Shown piece by piece: positions 43,701-58,700 of a stretch of DNA of 64,000 nt (position 1 is its first letter; every line of letters starts with the position of its first letter). Origin of the DNA: Macrostomum hystrix (taxonomy: Eukaryota > Platyhelminthes > Macrostomidae); NCBI GenBank assembly GCA_950097015.1, contig CATNEN010000005.1:2781501-2845500 (forward strand), in the 5' to 3' direction. The notes under the pieces were generated by a model that worked only from the letters and a program-made list of their open reading frames with translations, did no database searches and was not told where the DNA came from. The translations under genes and the position numbers were made by a program.

Positions 43701-46700
43701 TGAAGTTCTATTGATAGCTGAACTTTTGACTGCTGAAGTTTGATTGATAACTGAACTTTTGATTGCTGAAGTTCGATTGATAGCTGAACTTTTGACTGCT
43801 GAAGTTCGATTGATAGCTGAACTTTTGACTGCTGAAGTTTGATTGATAGCTGAACTTTTGATTGCTGAAGTTCGATTGATAACTGAACTTTTGACTGCTG
43901 AAGTTTGATTGATAACTGAACTTTTGATTGCTGAAGTTCGATTGATAGCTGAACTTTTGATTGCTGAAGTTCGATTGATAGCTGAACTTTTGACTGCTGA
44001 AGTTCGATTGATAACTGAACTTTTGACTGCTGAAGTTCGATTGATAACTGAACTTTTGATTGCTGAAGTTCGATTGATAACTGAACTTTTGATTGCTGAA
44101 GTTCGATTGATAACTGAACTTTTGACTGCTGAAGTTCGATTGATAGCTGAACTTTTGACTGCTGAAGTTCGATTGATAACTGAACTTTTGACTGCTGAAG
44201 TTTGATTGATAACTGAACTTTTGACTGCTGAAGTTCGATTGATAGCTGAACTTTTGATTGCTGAAGTTCGATTGATAGCTGAACTTTTGATTGCTGAAGT
44301 TCGATTGATAACTGAACTTTTGACTGCTGAAGTTCGATTGATAGCTGAACTTTTGACTGCTGAAGTTCGATTGATAGCTGAACTTTTGACTGCTGAAGTT
44401 CGATTGATAGCTGAACTTTTGATTGCTGAAGTTTGATTGATAACTGAACTTTTGACTGCTGAAGTTCTATTGATAGCTGAACTTTTGACTGCTGAAGTTC
44501 GATTGATAACTGAACTTTTGATTGCTGAAGTTTGATTGATAACTGAACTTTTGATTGCTGAAGTTCGATTGATAACTGAACTTTTGATTGCTGAAGTTTG
44601 ATTGATAACTGAACTTTTGATTGCTGAAGTTCGATTGATAACTGAACTTTTGATTGCTGAAGTTTGATTGATAACTGAACTTTTGATTGCTGAAGTTCGA
44701 TTGATAACTGAACTTTTGACTGCTGAAGTTCTATTGATAGCTGAACTTTTGACTGCTGAAGTTCGATTGATAACTGAACTTTTGATTGCTGAAGTTCGAT
44801 TGATAACTGAACTTTTGATTGCTGAAGTTCGATTGATAACTGAACTTTTGACTGCTGAAGTTCGATTGATAACTGAACTTTTGATTGCTGAAGTTCGATT
44901 GATAACTGAACTTTTGATTGCTGAAGTTCGATTGATAGCTGAACTTTTGACTGCTGAAGTTCGATTGATAACTGAACTTTTGATTGCTGAAGTTCGATTG
45001 ATAACTGAACTTTTGATTGCTGAAGTTCGATTGATAACTGAACTTTTGATTGCTGAAGTTCGATTGATAGCTGAACTTTTGACTGCTGAAGTTTGATTGA
45101 TAACTGAACTTTTGATTGCTGAAGTTCGATTGATAGCTGCACTTTTGACTGCTGAAGTTCGATTGATAACTGAACTTTTGACTGCTGAAGTTCGATTGAT
45201 AGCTGAACTTTTGACTGCTGAAGTTTGATTGATAACTGAACTTTTGATTGCTGAAGTTCGATTGATAGCTGAACTTTTGACTGCTGAAGTTCGATTGATA
45301 ACTGAACTTTTGATTGCTGAAGTTCGATTGATAGCTGAACTTTTGACTGCTGAAGTTCGATTGATAACTGAACTTTTGATTGCTGAAGTTCGATTGATAA
45401 CTGAACTTTTGATTGCTGAAGTTCGATTGATAGCTGAACTTTTGATTGCTGAAGTTCGATTGATAACTGCACTTTTGATTGCTGAAGTTCGATTGATAGC
45501 TGAACTTTTGATTGCTGAAGTTCGATTGATAACTGAACTTTTGATTGCTGAAGTTCGATTGATAGCTGCACTTTTGATTGCTGAAGTTCGATTGATAACT
45601 GAACTTTTGATTGCTGAAGTTCGATTGATAGCTGAACTTTTGACTGCTGAAGTTTGATTGATAACTGAACTTTTGATTGCTGAAGTTCGATTGATAACTG
45701 AACTTTTGATTGCTGAAGTTCGATTGATAGCTGAACTTTTGATTGCTGAAGTTCGATTGATAACTGAACTTTTGATTGCTGAAGTTCGATTGATAACTGA
45801 ACTTTTGATTGCTGAAGTTTGATTGATAGCTGAACTTTTGATTGCTGAAGTTCGATTGATAACTGAACTTTTGATTGCTGAAGTTCGATTGATAACTGAA
45901 CTTTTGATTGCTGAAGTTCGATTGATAACTGAACTTTTGATTGCTGAAGTTCGATTGATAACTGAACTTTTGATTGCTGAAGTTCGATTGATAACTGAAC
46001 TTTTGATTGCTGAAGTTCGATTGATAACTGAACTTTTGATTGCTGAAGTTTGATTGATAACTGAACTTTTGACTGCTGAAGTTCGATTGATAGCTGCACT
46101 TTTGACTGCTGAAGTTCGATTGATAGCTGAACTTTTGATTGCTGAAGTTCGATTGATAACTGAACTTTTGATTGCTGAAGTTCGATTGATAACTGAACTT
46201 TTGATTGCTGAAGTTCGATTGATAACTGAACTTTTGACTGCTGAAGTTTGATTGATAACTGAACTTTTGACTGCTGAAGTTCGATTGATAACTGAACTTT
46301 TGATTGCTGAAGTTCGATTGATAGCTAAACTTTTGATTGCTGAAGTTCGATTGATAGCTGAACTTTTGATTGCTGAAGTTCGATTGATAGCTGAACTTTT
46401 GACTGCTGAAGTTCGATTGATAACTGAACTTTTGATTGCTGAAGTTCGATTGATAGCTGAACTTTTGATTGCTGAAGTTCGATTGATAGCTGAACTTTTG
46501 ATTGCTGAAGTTTGATTGATAACTGAACTTTTGATTGCTGAAGTTCTATTGATAACTGAACTTTTGATTGCTGAAGTTCGATTGATAGCTGAACTTTTGA
46601 TTGCTGAAGTTCGATTGATAACTGAACTTTTGATTGCTGAAGTTCGATTGATAGCTGAACTTTTGACTGCTGAAGTGCGATTGATAGCTGAACTTTTGAT

Positions 46701-49700
46701 TGCTGAAGTTCGATTGATAACTGAACTTTTGATTGCTGAAGTTCGATTGATAACTGAACTTTTGACTGCTGAAGTTCGATTGATAGCTGAACTTTTGACT
46801 GCTGAAGTTTGATTGATAACTTTGAACTTTTGATTGCTGAAGTTTGATTGATAACTGAACTTTTGACTGCTGAAGTTTGATTGATAACTGAACTTTTGAC
46901 TGCTGAAGTTTGATTGATAACTGAACTTTTGATTGCTGAAGTTCGATTGATAGCTGAACTTTTGACTGCTGAAGTTCGATTGATAACTGAACTTTTGATT
47001 GCTGAAGTTCGATTGATAGCTGAACTTTTGATTGCTGAAGTTCGATTGATAGCTGAACTTTTGATTGCTGAAGTTCGATTGATAGCTGAACTTTTGACTG
47101 CTGAAGTTTGATTGATAACTGAACTTTTGATTGCTGAAGTTCGATTGATAGCTGAACTTTTGACTGCTGAAGTTCGATTGATAGCTGAACTTTTGATTGC
47201 TGAAGTTCGATTGATAGCTGAACTTTTGATTGCTGAAGTTTGATTGATAACTGAACTTTTGATTGCTGAAGTTCTATTGATAACTGAACTTTTGATTGCT
47301 GAAGTTTGATTGATAACTGAACTTTTGACTGCTGAAGTTCGATTGATAACTGAACTTTTGATTGCTGAAGTTCGATTGATAACTGAACTTTTGATTGCTG
47401 AAGTTCGATTGATAGCTGAACTTTTGACTGCTGAAGTTCGATTGATAACTGAACTTTTGACTGCTGAAGTTTGATTGATAACTGAACTTTTGATTGCTGA
47501 AGTTCGATTGATAACTGAACTTTTGACTGCTGAAGTTCGATTGATAGCTGAACTTTTGACTGCTGAAGTTTGATTGATAACTTTGAACTTTTGATTGCTG
47601 AAGTTTGATTGATAACTGAACTTTTGACTGCTGAAGTTTGATTGATAACTGAACTTTTGACTGCTGAAGTTCGATTGATAACTGAACTTTTGATTGCTGA
47701 AGTTCGATTGATAGCTGAACTTTTGATTGCTGAAGTTCGATTGATAACTGAACTTTTGACTGCTGAAGTTTGATTGATAACTGAACTTTTGACTGCTGAA
47801 GTTTGATTGATAACTGAACTTTTGACTGCTGAAGTTCGATTGATAGCTGAACTTTTGACTGCTGAAGTTCGATTGATAACTGAACTTTTGATTGCTGAAG
47901 TTTGATTGATAACTGAACTTTTGATTGCTGAAGTTCGATTGATAACTGAACTTTTGACTGCTGAAGTTTGATTGATAACTGAACTTTTGATTGCTGAAGT
48001 TCGATTAATAACTGAACTTTTGATTGCTGAAGTTCGATTGATAACTGAACTTTTGATTGCTGAAGTTCGATTGATAGCTGAACTTTTGATTGCTGAAGTT
48101 CGATTGATAGCTGAACTTTTGACTGCTGAAGTTTGATTGATAACTGAACTTTTGATTGCTGAAGTTCGATTGATAGCTGCACTTTTGACTGCTGAAGTTC
48201 GATTGATAACTGAACTTTTGACTGCTGAAGTTCGATTGATAGCTGAACTTTTGACTGCTGAAGTTTGATTGATAACTGAACTTTTGATTGCTGAAGTTCG
48301 ATTGATAGCTGAACTTTTGACTGCTGAAGTTCGATTGATAACTGAACTTTTGATTGCTGAAGTTCGATTGATAGCTGAACTTTTGACTGCTGAAGTTTGA
48401 TTGATAACTGAACTTTTGACTGCTGAAGTTCGATTGATAACTGAACTTTTGATTGCTGAAGTTCGATTGATAGCTGAACTTTTGATTGCTGAAGTTCGAT
48501 TGATAACTGCACTTTTGATTGCTGAAGTTCGATTGATAGCTGAACTTTTGATTGCTGAAGTTCGATTGATAACTGAACTTTTGATTGCTGAAGTTCGATT
48601 GATAGCTGCACTTTTGATTGCTGAAGTTCGATTGATAACTGAACTTTTGATTGCTGAAGTTCGATTGATAGCTGAACTTTTGACTGCTGAAGTTTGATTG
48701 ATAACTGAACTTTTGATTGCTGAAGTTCGATTGATAACTGAACTTTTGATTGCTGAAGTTCGATTGATAGCTGAACTTTTGATTGCTGAAGTTCGATTGA
48801 TAACTGAACTTTTGATTGCTGAAGTTTGATTGATAACTGAACTTTTGACTGCTGAAGTTCGATTGATAGCTGAACTTTTGACTGCTGAAGTTCGATTGAT
48901 AGCTGAACTTTTGATTGCTGAAGTTCGATTGATAACTGAACTTTTGATTGCTGAAGTTCGATTGATAACTGAACTTTTGATTGCTGAAGTTCGATTGATA
49001 ACTGAACTTTTGATTGCTGAAGTTCGATTGATAACTGAACTTTTGACTGCTGAAGTTTGATTGATAACTGAACTTTTGACTGCTGAAGTTCGATTGATAA
49101 CTGAACTTTTGATTGCTGAAGTTCGATTGATAGCTGAACTTTTGATTGCTGAAGTTCGATTGATAGCTGAACTTTTGATTGCTGAAGTTCGATTGATAGC
49201 TGAACTTTTGACTGCTGAAGTTCGATTGATAGCTGAACTTTTGATTGCTGAAGTTCGATTGATAACTGAACTTTTGATTGCTGAAGTTCGATTGATAACT
49301 GAACTTTTGATTGCTGAAGTTCGATTGATAGCTGAACTTTTGATTGCTGAAGTTCGATTGATAACTGAACTTTTGATTGCTGAAGTTCGATTGATAACTG
49401 AACTTTTGATTGCTGAAGTTCGATTGATAGCTGAACTTTTGATTGCTGAAGTTCGATTGATAACTGAACTTTTGATTGCTGAAGTTCGATTGATAGCTGA
49501 ACTTTTGACTGCTGAAGTGCGATTGATAGCTGAACTTTTGATTGCTGAAGTTCGATTGATAACTGAACTTTTGATTGCTGAAGTTCGATTGATAACTGAA
49601 CTTTTGATTGCTGAAGTTCGATTGATAGCTGAACTTTTGACTGCTGAAGTTTGATTGATAGCTGAACTTTTGACTGCTGAAGTTCGATTGATAGCTGAAC

Positions 49701-52700
49701 TTTTGATTGCTGAAGTTCGATTGATAACTGAACTTTTGACTGCTGAAGTTTGATTGATAACTGAACTTTTGACTGCTGAAGTTTGATTGATAACTGAACT
49801 TTCGACTGCTGAAGTTCGATTGATAGCTGAACTTTTGACTGCTGAAGTTCGATTGATAACTGAACTTTTGATTGCTGAAGTTTGATTGATAACTGAACTT
49901 TTGATTGCTGAAGTTCGATTGATAACTGAACTTTTGACTGCTGAAGTTTGATTGATAACTGAACTTTTGATTGCTGAAGTTCGATTGATAACTGAACTTT
50001 TGATTGCTGAAGTTCGATTGATAACTGAACTTTTGATTGCTGAAGTTCGATTGATAACTGAACTTTTGATTGCTGAAGTTCGATTGATAGCTGAACTTTT
50101 GACTGCTGAAGTTCGATTGATAGCTGAACTTTTGACTGCTGAAGTTTGATTGATAACTTTGAACTTTTGATTGCTGAAGTTTGATTGATAACTGAACTTT
50201 TGACTGCTGAAGTTTGATTGATAACTGAACTTTTGACTGCTGAAGTTTGATTGATAACTGAACTTTTGATTGCTGAAGTTCGATTGATAGCTGAACTTTT
50301 GACTGCTGAAGTTCGATTGATAACTGAACTTTTGATTGCTGAAGTTCGATTGATAGCTGAACTTTTGATTGCTGAAGTTCGATTGATAGCTGAACTTTTG
50401 ATTGCTGAAGTTCGATTGATAGCTGAACTTTTGACTGCTGAAGTTTGATTGATAACTGAACTTTTGATTGCTGAAGTTCGATTGATAGCTGAACTTTTGA
50501 CTGCTGAAGTTCGATTGATAGCTGAACTTTTGATTGCTGAAGTTCGATTGATAGCTGAACTTTTGATTGCTGAAGTTTGATTGATAACTGAACTTTTGAT
50601 TGCTGAAGTTCTATTGATAACTGAACTTTTGATTGCTGAAGTTCGATTGATAGCTGAACTTTTGATTGCTGAAGTTCGATTGATAACTGAACTTTTGATT
50701 GCTGAAGTTCGATTGATAGCTGAACTTTTGACTGCTGAAGTGCGATTGATAGCTGAACTTTTGATTGCTGAAGTTCGATTGATAACTGAACTTTTGATTG
50801 CTGAAGTTCGATTGATAACTGAACTTTTGACTGCTGAAGTTCGATTGATAGCTGAACTTTTGACTGCTGAAGTTTGATTGATAACTTTGAACTTTTGATT
50901 GCTGAAGTTTGATTGATAACTGAACTTTTGACTGCTGAAGTTTGATTGATAACTGAACTTTTGACTGCTGAAGTTTGATTGATAACTGAACTTTTGATTG
51001 CTGAAGTTCGATTGATAGCTGAACTTTTGACTGCTGAAGTTCGATTGATAACTGAACTTTTGATTGCTGAAGTTCGATTGATAGCTGAACTTTTGATTGC
51101 TGAAGTTCGATTGATAGCTGAACTTTTGATTGCTGAAGTTCGATTGATAGCTGAACTTTTGACTGCTGAAGTTTGATTGATAACTGAACTTTTGATTGCT
51201 GAAGTTCGATTGATAGCTGAACTTTTGACTGCTGAAGTTCGATTGATAGCTGAACTTTTGATTGCTGAAGTTCGATTGATAGCTGAACTTTTGATTGCTG
51301 AAGTTTGATTGATAACTGAACTTTTGATTGCTGAAGTTCTATTGATAACTGAACTTTTGATTGCTGAAGTTTGATTGATAACTGAACTTTTGACTGCTGA
51401 AGTTCGATTGATAACTGAACTTTTGATTGCTGAAGTTCGATTGATAACTGAACTTTTGATTGCTGAAGTTCGATTGATAGCTGAACTTTTGACTGCTGAA
51501 GTTCGATTGATAACTGAACTTTTGACTGCTGAAGTTTGATTGATAACTGAACTTTTGATTGCTGAAGTTCGATTGATAACTGAACTTTTGACTGCTGAAG
51601 TTCGATTGATAGCTGAACTTTTGACTGCTGAAGTTTGATTGATAACTTTGAACTTTTGATTGCTGAAGTTTGATTGATAACTGAACTTTTGACTGCTGAA
51701 GTTTGATTGATAACTGAACTTTTGACTGCTGAAGTTCGATTGATAACTGAACTTTTGATTGCTGAAGTTCGATTGATAGCTGAACTTTTGATTGCTGAAG
51801 TTCGATTGATAACTGAACTTTTGACTGCTGAAGTTTGATTGATAACTGAACTTTTGACTGCTGAAGTTTGATTGATAACTGAACTTTTGACTGCTGAAGT
51901 TCGATTGATAGCTGAACTTTTGACTGCTGAAGTTCGATTGATAACTGAACTTTTGATTGCTGAAGTTTGATTGATAACTGAACTTTTGATTGCTGAAGTT
52001 CGATTGATAACTGAACTTTTGATTGCTGAAGTTCGATTGATAACTGAACTTTTGATTGCTGAAGTTCGATTGATAGCTGAACTTTTGACTGCTGAAGTTC
52101 GATTGATAACTGAACTTTTGACTGCTGAAGTTCGATTGATAGCTGAACTTTTGACTGCTGAAGTTTGATTGATAACTTTGAACTTTTGATTGCTGAAGTT
52201 TGATTGATAACTGAACTTTTGACTGCTGAAGTTTGATTGATAACTGAACTTTTGACTGCTGAAGTTTGATTGATAACTGAACTTTTGATTGCTGAAGTTC
52301 GATTGATAACTGAACTTTTGACTGCTGAAGTTCGATTGATAACTGAACTTTTGATTGCTGAAGTTCGATTGATAGCTGAACTTTTGATTGCTGAAGTTCG
52401 ATTGATAGCTGAACTTTTGATTGCTGAAGTTCGATTGATAGCTGAACTTTTGATTGCTGAAGTTCGATTGATAACTGAACTTTTGATTGCTGAAGTTCGA
52501 TTGATAGCTGAACTTTTGACTGCTGAAGTGCGATTGATAGCTGAACTTTTGATTGCTGAAGTTCGATTGATAACTGAACTTTTGATTGCTGAAGTTCGAT
52601 TGATAACTGAACTTTTGATTGCTGAAGTTCGATTGATAGCTGAACTTTTGACTGCTGAAGTTTGATTGATAGCTGAACTTTTGACTGCTGAAGTTCGATT

Positions 52701-55700
52701 GATAGCTGAACTTTTGATTGCTGAAGTTCGATTGATAACTGAACTTTTGACTGCTGAAGTTTGATTGATAACTGAACTTTTGACTGCTGAAGTTTGATTG
52801 ATAACTGAACTTTTGACTGCTGAAGTTCGATTGATAGCTGAACTTTTGACTGCTGAAGTTCGATTGATAACTGAACTTTTGATTGCTGAAGTTTGATTGA
52901 TAACTGAACTTTTGATTGCTGAAGTTCGATTGATAACTGAACTTTTGACTGCTGAAGTTTGATTGATAACTGAACTTTTGACTGCTGAAGTTCGATTGAT
53001 AGCTGAACTTTTGACTGCTGAAGTTTGATTGATAACTGAACTTTTGATTGCTGAAGTTCGATTGATAACTGAACTTTTGATTGCTGAAGTTCGATTGATA
53101 GCTGAACTTTTGACTGCTGAAGTTCGATTGATAGCTGAACTTTTGACTGCTGAAGTTTGATTGATAACTTTGAACTTTTGATTGCTGAAGTTTGATTGAT
53201 AACTGAACTTTTGACTGCTGAAGTTTGATTGATAACTGAACTTTTGACTGCTGAAGTTTGATTGATAACTGAACTTTTGATTGCTGAAGTTCGATTGATA
53301 GCTGAACTTTTGACTGCTGAAGTTCGATTGATAACTGAACTTTTGATTGCTGAAGTTCGATTGATAGCTGAACTTTTGATTGCTGAAGTTCGATTGATAG
53401 CTGAACTTTTGACTGCTGAAGTTTGATTGATAGCTGAACTTTTGACTGCTGAAGTTCGATTGATAGCTGAACTTTTGATTGCTGAAGTTCGATTGATAAC
53501 TGAACTTTTGACTGCTGAAGTTTGATTGATAACTGAACTTTTGACTGCTGAAGTTTGATTGATAACTGAACTTTTGACTGCTGAAGTTCGATTGATAGCT
53601 GAACTTTTGACTGCTGAAGTTCGATTGATAACTGAACTTTTGATTGCTGAAGTTTGATTGATAACTGAACTTTTGATTGCTGAAGTTCGATTGATAACTG
53701 AACTTTTGACTGCTGAAGTTTGATTGATAACTGAACTTTTGATTGCTGAAGTTCGATTGATAACTGAACTTTTGATTGCTGAAGTTCGATTGATAACTGA
53801 ACTTTTGATTGCTGAAGTTCGATTGATAACTGAACTTTTGATTGCTGAAGTTCGATTGATAGCTGAACTTTTGACTGCTGAAGTTCGATTGATAGCTGAA
53901 CTTTTGACTGCTGAAGTTTGATTGATAACTTTGAACTTTTGATTGCTGAAGTTTGATTGATAACTGAACTTTTGACTGCTGAAGTTTGATTGATAACTGA
54001 ACTTTTGACTGCTGAAGTTTGATTGATAACTGAACTTTTGATTGCTGAAGTTCGATTGATAGCTGAACTTTTGACTGCTGAAGTTCGATTGATAACTGAA
54101 CTTTTGATTGCTGAAGTTCGATTGATAGCTGAACTTTTGATTGCTGAAGTTCGATTGATAGCTGAACTTTTGATTGCTGAAGTTCGATTGATAGCTGAAC
54201 TTTTGACTGCTGAAGTTTGATTGATAACTGAACTTTTGATTGCTGAAGTTCGATTGATAGCTGAACTTTTGACTGCTGAAGTTCGATTGATAGCTGAACT
54301 TTTGATTGCTGAAGTTCGATTGATAGCTGAACTTTTGATTGCTGAAGTTTGATTGATAACTGAACTTTTGATTGCTGAAGTTCTATTGATAACTGAACTT
54401 TTGATTGCTGAAGTTCGATTGATAGCTGAACTTTTGATTGCTGAAGTTCGATTGATAACTGAACTTTTGATTGCTGAAGTTCGATTGATAGCTGAACTTT
54501 TGACTGCTGAAGTGCGATTGATAGCTGAACTTTTGATTGCTGAAGTTCGATTGATAACTGAACTTTTGATTGCTGAAGTTCGATTGATAACTGAACTTTT
54601 GACTGCTGAAGTTCGATTGATAGCTGAACTTTTGACTGCTGAAGTTTGATTGATAACTTTGAACTTTTGATTGCTGAAGTTTGATTGATAACTGAACTTT
54701 TGACTGCTGAAGTTTGATTGATAACTGAACTTTTGACTGCTGAAGTTTGATTGATAACTGAACTTTTGATTGCTGAAGTTCGATTGATAGCTGAACTTTT
54801 GACTGCTGAAGTTCGATTGATAACTGAACTTTTGATTGCTGAAGTTCGATTGATAGCTGAACTTTTGATTGCTGAAGTTCGATTGATAGCTGAACTTTTG
54901 ATTGCTGAAGTTCGATTGATAGCTGAACTTTTGACTGCTGAAGTTTGATTGATAACTGAACTTTTGATTGCTGAAGTTCGATTGATAGCTGAACTTTTGA
55001 CTGCTGAAGTTCGATTGATAGCTGAACTTTTGATTGCTGAAGTTCGATTGATAGCTGAACTTTTGATTGCTGAAGTTTGATTGATAACTGAACTTTTGAT
55101 TGCTGAAGTTCTATTGATAACTGAACTTTTGATTGCTGAAGTTTGATTGATAACTGAACTTTTGACTGCTGAAGTTCGATTGATAACTGAACTTTTGATT
55201 GCTGAAGTTCGATTGATAACTGAACTTTTGATTGCTGAAGTTCGATTGATAGCTGAACTTTTGACTGCTGAAGTTCGATTGATAACTGAACTTTTGACTG
55301 CTGAAGTTTGATTGATAACTGAACTTTTGATTGCTGAAGTTCGATTGATAACTGAACTTTTGACTGCTGAAGTTCGATTGATAGCTGAACTTTTGACTGC
55401 TGAAGTTTGATTGATAACTTTGAACTTTTGATTGCTGAAGTTTGATTGATAACTGAACTTTTGACTGCTGAAGTTTGATTGATAACTGAACTTTTGACTG
55501 CTGAAGTTCGATTGATAACTGAACTTTTGATTGCTGAAGTTCGATTGATAGCTGAACTTTTGATTGCTGAAGTTCGATTGATAACTGAACTTTTGACTGC
55601 TGAAGTTTGATTGATAACTGAACTTTTGACTGCTGAAGTTTGATTGATAACTGAACTTTTGACTGCTGAAGTTCGATTGATAGCTGAACTTTTGACTGCT

Positions 55701-58700
55701 GAAGTTCGATTGATAACTGAACTTTTGATTGCTGAAGTTTGATTGATAACTGAACTTTTGATTGCTGAAGTTCGATTGATAACTGAACTTTTGACTGCTG
55801 AAGTTTGATTGATAACTGAACTTTTGATTGCTGAAGTTCGATTAATAACTGAACTTTTGATTGCTGAAGTTCGATTGATAACTGAACTTTTGATTGCTGA
55901 AGTTCGATTGATAACTGAACTTTTGATTGCTGAAGTTCGATTGATAGCTGAACTTTTGACTGCTGAAGTTCGATTGATAACTGAACTTTTGACTGCTGAA
56001 GTTTGATTGATAACTGAACTTTTGATTGCTGAAGTTCGATTGATAACTGAACTTTTGACTGCTGAAGTTCGATTGATAGCTGAACTTTTGACTGCTGAAG
56101 TTTGATTGATAACTTTGAACTTTTGATTGCTGAAGTTTGATTGATAACTGAACTTTTGACTGCTGAAGTTTGATTGATAACTGAACTTTTGACTGCTGAA
56201 GTTCGATTGATAACTGAACTTTTGATTGCTGAAGTTCGATTGATAACTGAACTTTTGATTGCTGAAGTTCGATTGATAACTGAACTTTTGACTGCTGAAG
56301 TTCGATTGATAGCTGAACTTTTGACTGCTGAAGTTTGATTGATAACTTTGAACTTTTGATTGCTGAAGTTTGATTGATAACTGAACTTTTGACTGCTGAA
56401 GTTTGATTGATAACTGAACTTTTGACTGCTGAAGTTTGATTGATAACTGAACTTTTGATTGCTGAAGTTCGATTGATAACTGAACTTTTGACTGCTGAAG
56501 TTCGATTGATAACTGAACTTTTGATTGCTGAAGTTCGATTGATAGCTGAACTTTTGATTGCTGAAGTTCGATTGATAGCTGAACTTTTGATTGCTGAAGT
56601 TCGATTGATAGCTGAACTTTTGACTGCTGAAGTTTGATTGATAACTGAACTTTTGATTGCTGAAGTTCGATTGATAGCTGAACTTTTGACTGCTGAAGTT
56701 CGATTGATAGCTGAACTTTTGATTGCTGAAGTTCGATTGATAGCTGAACTTTTGATTGCTGAAGTTTGATTGATAACTGAACTTTTGATTGCTGAAGTTC
56801 TATTGATAACTGAACTTTTGATTGCTGAAGTTTGATTGATAACTGAACTTTTGACTGCTGAAGTTCGATTGATAACTGAACTTTTGATTGCTGAAGTTCT
56901 ATTGATAACTGAACTTTTGATTGCTGAAGTTCGATTGATAGCTGAACTTTTGATTGCTGAAGTTCGATTGATAGCTGAACTTTTGACTGCTGAAGTTCGA
57001 TTGATAGCTGAACTTTTGACTGCTGAAGTTCGATTGATAACTGAACTTTTGATTGCTGAAGTTCGATTGATAGCTGAACTTTTGATTGCTGAAGTTCGAT
57101 TGATAACTGAACTTTTGACTGCTGAAGTTTGATTCATAGCTGAACTTTTGACTGCTGAAGTTCGATTGATAGCTGAACTTTTGACTGCTGAAGTTTGATT
57201 GATAACTGAACTTTTGATTGCTGAAGTTCGATTGATAACTGAACTTTTGATTGCTGAAGTTCGATTGATAACTGAACTTTTGACTGCTGAAGTTCGATTG
57301 ATAACTGAACTTTTGATTGCTGAAGTTCTATTGATAACTGAACTTTTGATTGCTGAAGTTCGATTGATAGCTGAACTTTTGATTGCTGAAGTTCGATTGA
57401 TAGCTGAACTTTTGACTGCTGAAGTTCGATTGATAGCTGAACTTTTGACTGCTGAAGTTCGATTGATAACTGAACTTTTGATTGCTGAAGTTCGATTGAT
57501 AGCTGAACTTTTGATTGCTGAAGTTCGATTGATAACTGAACTTTTGACTGCTGAAGTTTGATTGATAGCTGAACTTTTGACTGCTGAAGTTCGATTGATA
57601 GCTGAACTTTTGACTGCTGAAGTTTGATTGATAACTGAACTTTTGATTGCTGAAGTTCGATTGATAACTGAACTTTTGATTGCTGAAGTTCGATTGATAA
57701 CTGAACTTTTGACTGCTGAAGTTTGATTGATAACTGAACTTTTGATTGCTGAAGTTCGATTGATAACTGAACTTTTGATTGCTGAAGTTCGATTGATAAC
57801 TGAACTTTTGACTGCTGAAGTTCGATTGATAACTGAACTTTTGATTGCTGAAGTTCGATTGATAGCTGAACTTTTGACTGCTGAAGTTTGATTGATAACT
57901 TTGAACTTTTGATTGCTGAAGTTTGATTGATAACTGAACTTTTGACTGCTGAAGTTTGATTGATAACTGAACTTTTGACTGCTGAAGTTTGATTGATAAC
58001 TGAACTTTTGATTGCTGAAGTTCGATTGATAGCTGAACTTTTGACTGCTGAAGTTCGATTGATAACTGAACTTTTGATTGCTGAAGTTCGATTGATAACT
58101 GAACTTTTGATTGCTGAAGTTCGATTGATAGCTGAACTTTTGATTGCTGAAGTTCGATTGATAGCTGAACTTTTGACTGCTGAAGTTTGATTGATAACTG
58201 AACTTTTGATTGCTGAAGTTCGATTGATAGCTGAACTTTTGACTGCTGAAGTTCGATTGATAGCTGAACTTTTGATTGCTGAAGTTCGATTGATAGCTGA
58301 ACTTTTGATTGCTGAAGTTTGATTGATAACTGAACTTTTGATTGCTGAAGTTCTATTGATAACTGAACTTTTGATTGCTGAAGTTTGATTGATAACTGAA
58401 CTTTTGACTGCTGAAGTTCGATTGATAACTGAACTTTTGATTGCTGAAGTTCTATTGATAACTGAACTTTTGATTGCTGAAGTTCGATTGATAGCTGAAC
58501 TTTTGATTGCTGAAGTTCGATTGATAGCTGAACTTTTGACTGCTGAAGTTCGATTGATAGCTGAACTTTTGACTGCTGAAGTTCGATTGATAACTGAACT
58601 TTTGATTGCTGAAGTTCGATTGATAGCTGAACTTTTGATTGCTGAAGTTCGATTGATAACTGAACTTTTGACTGCTGAAGTTTGATTGATAGCTGAACTT

